5,645 nt of DNA from Flavobacteriaceae bacterium. Lineage in GTDB: Bacteria > Bacteroidota > Bacteroidia > Flavobacteriales > Flavobacteriaceae. Each line of letters starts with the position of its first letter. Position 1 is the first letter of the stretch. The stretch lies in NCBI GenBank assembly GCA_002714815.1, contig PAYI01000042.1, forward strand, positions 1-5,645, written 5' to 3'. The notes under the pieces were generated by a model that was not told the origin of the DNA, searched no databases, and saw only the letters and a list, made by a program, of their open reading frames with translations. A program made the position numbers and the translations under genes. This document shows positions 1 through 4,623 of this stretch, piece by piece.

Positions 1-1
1 A

Positions 2-136
2 AAAAAGAAACAAACAGCAAGTTATATAGAAATGCCAAATAGAAACCATTCAAGTTTGGTTAATAAAATTTTAGACGACGACGACCAAGTATCAGCAACA
101 ATTATAGAATTCATTCAGAGGACTATAATAAATTAA
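2..136 (+). CDS. C-terminal tail of an alpha/beta hydrolase (5' end outside the window)
   Basis: An open frame enters from the left edge and ends at the TAA at 134-136, giving 44 residues. The readable part runs YIEMPNRNHSSLVNKI, an acidic stretch (DDDD), then a helix ending in IEFIQRTIIN. A short strand, then N-H-S-S-L-V, then a D-rich loop and a final I-x-x-F-I helix is how many alpha/beta hydrolases of the BD-FAE/esterase type end. The His at codon 47-49 would be the catalytic histidine of the Ser-Asp-His triad. The nucleophile and acid lie outside the window, so substrate and location cannot be given. The gene is followed after 74 nt by another plus-strand gene, and its stop codon opens the first copy of the repeated post-stop element. 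Seen: frame, stop and motif. Inferred: the family, from the tail only; another hydrolase fold with a similar end is possible. Confidence 0.6.
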   Translation, partial: KKKQTASYIEMPNRNHSSLVNKILDDDDQVSATIIEFIQRTIIN

Positions 137-168
137 ATCATCGGCATATCCTCTTCATTAAGTTCAGG
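134..168. repeat. Post-stop repeated element, copy A
   Basis: This 35 nt segment starts exactly at the TAA of the upstream hydrolase gene and is repeated after the next gene at 1717-1751. The two copies match at 33 of 35 positions without gaps; the differences are at 139/1722 and 151/1734. A weaker third copy starts at the stop codon at 2868. The core contains TCGGCATATC and TTCATTAAGTTCAGG. It has no convincing hairpin plus T-run, so it is not an ordinary terminator. The spacer it belongs to also shares AACCATAA (194-201) with the second spacer, close to the next ATG. Its role is unknown. Confidence 0.85.
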
Positions 169-210
169 GAGTAATTTGTATCTTGTGATTGTTAACCATA
201 ATACTAAATA

Positions 211-1719
211 ATGAAGTTTTCTCTTTACTTATTTTCCGTTTGTGCATTATCATTTATACTAATTTATAGCTGTTCAACTGAAGAAGAAGGAGAGTCAGTA
301 ACTCCAGTAGTTCAAACACCTGAACAAGAACCAGTAGAATATACTTTAACAGTATCAGCAGCAGAAGGTGGAACAGTATCTACTGAAGGAGGGACTTATG
401 ATGAAGGAACAGAAATAACATTTACAGCTACTGCTAACGAAGGATACCGCTTTACAGGTTGGGAAGGGAATGACTCTACAAGTGAAAGCCTAACAATAAC
501 TTTAAATTCTAATCAAACTTATCAGGCATTATTCGAATTAATACCGATTTATACACTTACTGTAACTACAAGTGAGGGTGGAACAGTTTCAACAGAAGGC
601 GGAGAATACGGAGAAGGAACTGATATTGAAATAATTGCAACACCTAATGAAGGGTATAGATTTGATGGTTGGCTGGGGAATGATTCAAATGAAAGCACTA
701 TTACAATTAATATATCATCGGATACTGAAATTTCACCAATTTTTAATTTGAAAATTCAAACACCAACTAACTATGGTGTAGATGAATACTGGGGTCAAAT
801 TGTTGATTTTGAGCCTGAATTTTTCTTTTCAAGTGATCTCCCAGAATTTGCTAGAGAGGGTCTTGTTCAAACAGTAAAACTTGTGTCAAATTACTTTGGT
901 CTTTATGGCCCTATTGAAATATGGTCTGTAGGTAAAGACGCATCTTCATCTGAAAAAAGAGACATAGAAGCCGTTTTCTGTGAAAGAAGAGCTTCAAGAA
1001 AAGATCATTGGGACAGATTTATAGATTATGATTCTTGTGTTTCTTTAAATGAATTTGAAGAAATTGGAAGTTCAATAAGTGGACAGAGATATTATGGATA
1101 CCATATTATGTATCACAGAAATGATTTTACTTTTGCCAACAATTCAGATTATACACATTACGCAATGACAACTATGACGCACGAATATACCCACATAGTT
1201 CAAGCTGCAAACCTATTTACAAAAGAAGAGGAGGATAGACCTGATGATATAAGAAAAAGAATTGGTTGGGGCCCTATATTCTTTTCGGAAGGGACTGCTG
1301 TTTACTATGCTGAATTCATACAGCGTAAATTAAGACAAAATGGAACCTCTGTTGAGAACGCTCCAAATGTAAACAGTCAAGGAGGTGACTTAAGAAATAA
1401 AATGAAAGAATTTATGGAAAATGATATTATTCCATATCTCGATTCTTGTCCTAATTTTAATATCTGGGATGTTAATTATTCTACCAGAGAAACTTGCTCT
1501 CCCTATAGATTAGGAGCTTGGGGAGTTGCTTATCTTTTAGATAAAGTAAACGACCAAGATGCTTTTTGGAAAACATTATGGCCTAATATAAATGAAATGG
1601 GATGGGATGGTGCATTTGAGTTCACTTTTGGTGTAACGATGGATCAATTCAATCAAGAATTTTTAGAATTTCTAGACCTACCAATGGAACAACAACTAGA
1701 AATCATCCCTGATATTTAA
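211..1719 (+). CDS. Surface lipoprotein with two InlB-like repeats and a gluzincin-type (HExxH) metallopeptidase domain
   Basis: The 502-residue product starts with a lipoprotein signal peptide (1-20) and a lipobox ending IYS-C, so Cys21 is the likely lipidated residue. The following STEEE is an acidic stretch at the place where Bacteroidota surface-export signals lie, suggesting display on the cell surface. Two tandem repeats follow (about 44-110 and 114-180), with YTLTV, EGGTVSTEGG and NEGYRF spaced exactly 70 residues apart; this is the pattern of divergent InlB B-repeats, usually spacers or binding modules. From about 190 on lies the presumed enzyme: HEYTH at 324-328 gives two zinc-binding histidines and the catalytic glutamate, and Glu360 in FFSEGTAVYYAEF, 32 residues later, fits the third ligand of a gluzincin (Peptidase_MA-like pattern). 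Cys257, 276, 413 and 429 could form disulfides. The start at 211 is the one that gives a complete signal peptide. The substrate is unknown; a degradative or processing role on extracellular protein is inferred. Its neighbours are also hydrolases. Confidence 0.85.
   Translation: MKFSLYLFSVCALSFILIYSCSTEEEGESVTPVVQTPEQEPVEYTLTVSAAEGGTVSTEGGTYDEGTEITFTATANEGYRFTGWEGNDSTSESLTITLNSNQTYQALFELIPIYTLTVTTSEGGTVSTEGGEYGEGTDIEIIATPNEGYRFDGWLGNDSNESTITINISSDTEISPIFNLKIQTPTNYGVDEYWGQIVDFEPEFFFSSDLPEFAREGLVQTVKLVSNYFGLYGPIEIWSVGKDASSSEKRDIEAVFCERRASRKDHWDRFIDYDSCVSLNEFEEIGSSISGQRYYGYHIMYHRNDFTFANNSDYTHYAMTTMTHEYTHIVQAANLFTKEEEDRPDDIRKRIGWGPIFFSEGTAVYYAEFIQRKLRQNGTSVENAPNVNSQGGDLRNKMKEFMENDIIPYLDSCPNFNIWDVNYSTRETCSPYRLGAWGVAYLLDKVNDQDAFWKTLWPNINEMGWDGAFEFTFGVTMDQFNQEFLEFLDLPMEQQLEIIPDI
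340..540 (+). repeat. InlB-like repeat unit 1 (codons 44-110 of the metallopeptidase lipoprotein)
   Basis: This is the first of two in-frame tandem units. It opens with YTLTV and carries EGGTVSTEGG, NEGYRF and GW-x-GND. Compared with unit 2, 28 of the first 38 residues are identical. The DNA has drifted mostly at third codon positions, so the duplication is old and under protein-level constraint. Confidence 0.85.
550..750 (+). repeat. InlB-like repeat unit 2 (codons 114-180 of the metallopeptidase lipoprotein)
   Basis: This is the second unit, offset from the first by exactly 210 nt (70 codons), with the same order of motifs: YTLTV, EGGTVSTEGG, NEGYRF, GW-x-GND. It leads directly into the peptidase domain after a short KIQTPTNYG linker. 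Confidence 0.85.
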
Positions 1720-1751
1720 ATAATCGGCATATCTTCTTCATTAAGTTCAGG
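1717..1751. repeat. Post-stop repeated element, copy B
   Basis: This copy starts at the TAA of the metallopeptidase gene and matches copy A (134-168) at 33 of 35 positions. The surrounding spacer (1720-1790, 71 nt) is close in length to the 74 nt spacer of copy A, and AACCATAA recurs at 1778-1785 near the following ATG. Homology therefore seems to span the whole spacer, although the middle has diverged. Confidence 0.85.
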
Positions 1752-1790
1752 TACTTCTTCTTATATTTCAACTTTCAAACCATAAACCAA

Positions 1791-2870
1791 ATGAATTTCA
1801 AAAAAGTTTTTATTTGCTTTTTTCTAGTTTCCTGTTCTTCTACAGAAGATGAATCACTAACTATCGAGAAGACAACAACAAGTGTAATTACTTCAAATAA
1901 TTCTCAAAACTCATCAACTGAATCTCTTTTTTGTCCACCCTGTCAGAGGAATAATGATTTTTCATCTTATGACGATCTAGTTTTCCCAAACTTCAAAACA
2001 AGTGAAAATAAAACAAAGATTAAAGTCAATACTTTAACAAGTTTAAATTATTCTTCATCTATTGATCCATTAGAAGCTGTAAAAAATGGGTTTTATGACA
2101 CAAGTTGGTTTAATCTTTTAATTAATTATGGTTATTGGTGGACAGATCCCAATAATGATCATTGGAATCCTGACCCAGATTGGTATAATAAAAGCGTTTC
2201 AGCGAGAGAACCTAATTTAAGTAATGATTTTGAAGAATGTGTAGATGACAGTTTGAGATGGAAATGTGGATATAGTTTTTCAGTTGAATTACCGGAACAA
2301 TATAATACAAATAGAAAATATCCACTGATAGTTTTTTTGCACGGAGGCGTTTGGCAAAGTAGAGACGGTATAAGATCTCACGAAAAAATTGGGGGAGTAA
2401 TTTACAAGTTATATAATGACCCATTTATTATTCTAACTCCTACAAAACTTGAACTAGATTGGAATCCAAAAAAAATAAGAGATGCAATAGAGCTTGTGAT
2501 TGAAAACGTTTCAGTTGATGTTAATAGAATTTATTTAACTGGAATTAGTATGGGAGGAAGAGGAACTTTTATAGTTGCAGCAGAAAATACGGACTTATTT
2601 TCAGCACTAATGCCAATTTCACCACACCACGAACCATATTCTTATTTAGAATTGGCTAACAAAGTAAAAGATATCCCAATATTAATTTCTCACGGTGATG
2701 CCGATGACATTTCATCATTTGAAATTGCAAGCCAAATGGCTGAAGAACTGGAAAGTTTAAATGCGGAAATTATTTTTAATCCCATTCAAGGAGGAGATCA
2801 TTTTATTTATGATCAGATTTATTCAGATTCCTTAAATATTAGTTGGTTAATGAATAAAATTAAAGATTAA
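1791..2870 (+). CDS. Lipoprotein serine esterase/peptidase of the alpha/beta hydrolase fold (COG4099-like)
   Basis: The 359-residue product has a very short lipoprotein signal, with lipobox LVS-C and Cys15 as the lipidation site. SSTEDE follows, an acidic run consistent with surface export. Residues 20-45 are a Ser/Thr/Asn-rich linker. A CPPC motif (Cys48-Cys51) and an aromatic, Asp/Asn-rich region (about 100-135) precede the catalytic domain at about 160-359. In that domain, FLHGG (182-186) forms the oxyanion-hole strand, GISMGG carries the nucleophile Ser253, HGDADD (301-306) supplies the acid (probably Asp305), and GGDH supplies His337. The order LPEQY, YPLIVFLHGG, DVNRIYLTGISMGG, PILISHGDAD is typical of the predicted-peptidase/PHB-depolymerase-like esterases. 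All triad residues are present, so the enzyme should be active; its ester or peptide substrate cannot be named. The first 130 residues are not recognised. The gene is followed by a convergent minus-strand gene after 39 nt. Confidence 0.88.
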   Translation: MNFKKVFICFFLVSCSSTEDESLTIEKTTTSVITSNNSQNSSTESLFCPPCQRNNDFSSYDDLVFPNFKTSENKTKIKVNTLTSLNYSSSIDPLEAVKNGFYDTSWFNLLINYGYWWTDPNNDHWNPDPDWYNKSVSAREPNLSNDFEECVDDSLRWKCGYSFSVELPEQYNTNRKYPLIVFLHGGVWQSRDGIRSHEKIGGVIYKLYNDPFIILTPTKLELDWNPKKIRDAIELVIENVSVDVNRIYLTGISMGGRGTFIVAAENTDLFSALMPISPHHEPYSYLELANKVKDIPILISHGDADDISSFEIASQMAEELESLNAEIIFNPIQGGDHFIYDQIYSDSLNISWLMNKIKD

Positions 2871-2905
2871 ATCATCAGTAAATAATATTTATTTAGTTCA
2901 GATAG
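2868..2905. repeat. Post-stop repeated element, degenerate copy C
   Basis: Starting at the TAA of the esterase gene, this stretch aligns without gaps to 134-171 with 28 of 38 positions identical. TAAATCATC and AGTTCAG are fully kept, at the same distance from the stop codon as in copies A and B. The middle has become AT-only. Confidence 0.65.
2879..2895. terminator. AT-only stem-loop between convergent genes, possible weak bidirectional terminator
   Basis: TAAATAA (2879-2885) and TTATTTA (2889-2895) are a perfect 7 bp inverted repeat with a 3 nt loop, in the 39 nt gap between two convergent genes. The placement suits a shared terminator. The stem has no G or C, however, and such repeats arise easily in AT-rich DNA. 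It lies inside copy C of the post-stop element and is absent from copies A and B. Confidence 0.3.
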
Positions 2906-2909
2906 TTCT

Positions 2910-3575
2910 TTAAAAAAATGAGTTTTTATTTAGGCCATCTTTTATTTCCTCAAAGAATTTTATACTATTTTCAACCCCGTAAAGTCTTCCGACTTGAAGT
3001 CTTCTTCTTTCGCTTAGTAATTTAAAAATATGAAAGTCCTTATGTTTATTAAAGATAAATTCAAGATCTATAGTTTTTTCTACAAGTTCTTTTTCATCAA
3101 ACCAATTTTTAATCTTATTTGAATTAGAGTCTCCATAATTAATCCCGTAATTAATTAAATTATAAATAGACTCTATTTTTTCTCTTATAATTTGATTGTT
3201 TACCTCAAGAATAAGTCCAGAATTAATCAATGAATTAAAATACATTTTTTTGACTCTATGTGGAGGTGAGATAGATAAAATAGTTTTTAAATCATCTCGT
3301 TGAGCATATTGATTTGCAATATAATAACCCTTTATTTCTTTTGCATTTATTGTCTTCCAATTTAAAAGAATAGAATCAGTTACTTCAACTACTGCTTGCA
3401 GAGCAGTCCTAACCTCAAGAAGAGAGTAATAATTTTGATCTATTTCATAAAGAATATTAGACGCTAATATCTCTTTTGAATTTTGATCATTTATTTTTGA
3501 AATATATCTTTCAACTGCAAACGAACCAAGTATTGAAATAAAAATTGCTAATGCATTAAAAATGGGCTTTTTCAT
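2910..3575 (-). CDS. Hypothetical one-TM protein with long helical region (DUF6090-like architecture)
   Basis: The 221-residue product has one membrane segment near the N-terminus (about 5-22, NALAIFISILGSFAV) after a short basic start (MKK). A charged, helix-rich region follows (about 24-60), then a mixed domain. The stretch FNSLINSGLILEVNNQIIREKIESIYN, at 113-139, recalls a pattern I associate with flavobacterial DUF6090-type proteins: a leucine/serine/glycine turn followed by a helix ending in tyrosine. The resemblance is from memory and not tested. No catalytic motif, cysteine or metal site is visible. The C-terminal 60 residues are basic and rich in Phe. Most of the protein is probably on one side of the inner membrane. 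It lies 84 nt downstream of the cupredoxin gene on the same strand and may be co-transcribed with it. Function unknown. Confidence 0.75.
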   Translation of the reverse strand: MKKPIFNALAIFISILGSFAVERYISKINDQNSKEILASNILYEIDQNYYSLLEVRTALQAVVEVTDSILLNWKTINAKEIKGYYIANQYAQRDDLKTILSISPPHRVKKMYFNSLINSGLILEVNNQIIREKIESIYNLINYGINYGDSNSNKIKNWFDEKELVEKTIDLEFIFNKHKDFHIFKLLSERRRLQVGRLYGVENSIKFFEEIKDGLNKNSFF

Positions 3576-3659
3576 TTATTCAGATTTAATTTGAAATTAA
3601 TAATAATATAAAACTAAATCATCTGTTAGAAAAGACGTCGAAAAATCCTAATCTTAAAA

Positions 3660-4052
3660 TTATTTGATAATTTTAATTATTCCAACCATGTTTTTATGTT
3701 TTCCGCATTGGTAATAATATGTTCCTGCTTTTGAAGGTATCCATGAAATTGTTCCTTTCGCAACTCCATTATTTTCAATTTCTGCTATCTGATTTTTTTT
3801 TCCAATACCTGCTTTTAATTTTAGGTAAAATGGATGTCCTTGGGCATTAATAATAAAGTCTAAACTAGAGCCTATTTTAAAGGTTAATTCAGGATCATTA
3901 CCATTGACAATGCCATTATTATCGGAACCAGTTAAAATATAATCATTTCTGCTTTCAGCAGTAACATTTATTGAATGTTTATTAATAATGTTTTCTTTAG
4001 CTAAAGTTAAATTAAAAACAATAAGACAGAATATTATCAAAGTTTTTTTCAT
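3660..4052 (-). CDS. Small periplasmic cupredoxin (plastocyanin/azurin-like type 1 copper protein)
   Basis: The 130-residue product begins with a cleavable Sec signal peptide (MKK, hydrophobic 4-16, probable cleavage after LTLA at residue 18), so it acts in the periplasm or outside the cell. The mature part is about the size of one cupredoxin domain. His73 in GHPFYLK and the C-terminal YYYQCGKHKNMVG (Cys116, His119, Met122) supply the four expected ligands of a type 1 copper site. The C-x2-H-x2-M spacing is slightly shorter than in plastocyanin or pseudoazurin but occurs in other small bacterial cupredoxins as I recall them. Likely role: electron carrier or copper shuttle; the partner is not visible. 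The 84 nt before the next minus-strand gene hold no clear terminator, so the two may form an operon. Upstream lies a 208 nt gap and then a cysteine-rich peptide gene, which suggests a metal-related neighbourhood. Confidence 0.88.
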   Translation of the reverse strand: MKKTLIIFCLIVFNLTLAKENIINKHSINVTAESRNDYILTGSDNNGIVNGNDPELTFKIGSSLDFIINAQGHPFYLKLKAGIGKKNQIAEIENNGVAKGTISWIPSKAGTYYYQCGKHKNMVGIIKIIK

Positions 4053-4148
4053 GACTTTTTAACTAAAATTATGTAGATAAATTCGAAAATTGTGCTTAAT
4101 TTAAAAATTAAATTTTTGTGCCTCACCTTTCTATAATAAAGGGAACAA

Positions 4149-4174
4149 ATTAATTTAAAAGTCATTAAATTAAT
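4149..4174. repeat. 10 bp AT-only inverted repeat upstream of the cupredoxin gene
   Basis: ATTAATTTAA (4149-4158) and TTAAATTAAT (4165-4174) form a perfect inverted repeat around a 6 nt loop (AAGTCA). It lies about 100-120 nt upstream of the cupredoxin start. It could be an operator or part of a terminator structure, but with only A and T in the arms a chance origin in this AT-rich DNA cannot be excluded. Confidence 0.4.
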
Positions 4175-4181
4175 ATGTCCT

Positions 4182-4199
4182 CCCTAGTTGAGGGTTTTT
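4182..4199 (+). terminator. Small GC hairpin followed by T-run, plus-strand terminator-like
   Basis: CCCT (4182-4185), a 5 nt loop and AGGG (4191-4194) are followed at once by TTTTT. A competing pairing, CCTC 4179-4182 with GAGG 4190-4193, is also possible. The stem is only 4 bp. No plus-strand gene ends nearby, so if real it would stop an unannotated or antisense transcript. Confidence 0.25.
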
Positions 4200-4227
4200 C
4201 TTTGTTAGTCTCACTCATATACTAATT

Positions 4228-4249
4228 AAAAAAAACCTATTTCAGAGTT
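4228..4249 (-). terminator. Possible intrinsic terminator of the cysteine-rich peptide gene
   Basis: On the minus strand, about 11 nt after the peptide's stop codon, AACTCT, the loop GAAAT and AGGTTT form an imperfect stem (one mismatch, one G-U pair), which runs into eight consecutive T residues (plus-strand A-run 4228-4235). Position and T-run fit an intrinsic terminator; the stem is weak. Confidence 0.35.
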
Positions 4250-4260
4250 AAATAAAAATA

Positions 4261-4350
4261 TTAACAGTCACAAGAAGAACAATCACATGGTTCGCAAATA
4301 CAATCTAAACAGCTAAGCTCAACGCAAGGGGTACAATCACAATTACACAT
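4261..4350 (-). CDS. 29-residue cysteine-rich acidic peptide, metallothionein-like
   Basis: The frame runs from ATG (4350-4348) to TAA (4263-4261). The product has 29 residues, of which 11 are Cys (positions 2, 4, 6, 9, 14, 17, 19, 22, 24, 27, 29), arranged as C-x-C and C-x-x-C motifs: it opens MCNCDC and ends CDCSSCDC. It has six acidic residues, no Lys, Arg or His and no aromatic residue. Such Cys density is not expected by chance in AT-rich DNA, where Cys codons should be rare, so I regard it as a real gene. The ATG at 4350 is the only usable start (no ATG, GTG or TTG) after the nearest in-frame stop upstream, and an A-rich stretch precedes it. There is no signal peptide, so the peptide should stay in the cytoplasm. 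The most likely role is binding soft metal ions (Cu, Zn, Cd) through thiolate clusters, as in metallothioneins, but it is shorter and more acidic than the bacterial BmtA/SmtA type and lacks their His and Lys. A RiPP precursor is less likely because no leader is seen. Confidence 0.72.
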   Translation of the reverse strand: MCNCDCTPCVELSCLDCICEPCDCSSCDC

Positions 4351-4393
4351 AATTTTTTTTATTAAAATAAAATTACAAAAAATATTGCATCTA

Positions 4394-4424
4394 GAAAAGT
4401 CTCTGACGGTTATCCCTGAGTTTC
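4394..4424. promoter_or_regulatory. Bulged inverted repeat upstream of the cysteine-rich peptide gene
   Basis: On the plus strand GAAA (4394-4397), AGT bulge, CTC (4401-4403), a 14 nt loop, GAG (4418-4420) and TTTC (4421-4424) form a 7 bp stem interrupted by a 3 nt bulge on one side. The segment is richer in G and C than its surroundings. It sits 44-74 nt upstream of the peptide's ATG, where an operator or structured leader would be expected. Regulation by metal is a guess from the gene's nature. Confidence 0.3.
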
Positions 4425-4623
4425 AAAAAATTACTTATTGCTAATTTATAGCCTAACTCAAATTTATTTTAAACAAAAATTAAACCTGTTATTCTTAGAG
4501 TGAGGTTTTAAAAAGTGTGCTTTTGATAATTGATATATGAAATAAAAAATTTATAATTATTTATGTGTTTTATTGATTTTGTATATTAATAGTGAAATAT
4601 TTAAAAAATTAATTTAAAAAGAA

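Noticed and set aside
134..210. Integron attC site as explanation of the post-stop repeats
   Set aside because: The conserved part has no pair of RYYYAAC/GTTRRRY core sites and no long imperfect palindrome. GTTAACC occurs in one spacer only.
211..750. Recent duplication or assembly artefact in the repeat region of the metallopeptidase
   Set aside because: The two units differ at many codons, largely at third positions, which fits an old duplication kept at the protein level.
2212..2424. A 70-codon open frame on the minus strand inside the esterase gene
   Set aside because: It is fully covered by the esterase, whose catalytic motifs are in the plus-strand frame. The minus product has no signal, domain or sensible composition.
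3615..3623. A possible fourth copy of the post-stop element (TAAATCATC)
   Set aside because: Only these nine bases match. The following bases do not align with the other copies and no plus-strand gene ends here.
3656..3674. AAAATTAT / ATAATTTT inverted repeat over the cupredoxin stop codon as terminator
   Set aside because: The stem is AT-only, partly inside the coding region, and no T-run follows on the minus strand.
4175..4225. A 16-codon plus-strand frame starting MSSLVEGF
   Set aside because: It is very short, overlaps the hairpin, has no downstream gene on its strand and no supporting features, so chance is the simplest reading.
4540..4623. A Bacteroidota-type promoter (TTG ... TAnnTTTG) before the ADP-ribosylglycohydrolase-fold gene
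   Set aside because: TGATTTTG at 4574-4581 is one base off the -7 box, but no TTG lies at the right distance upstream, so I do not call it.
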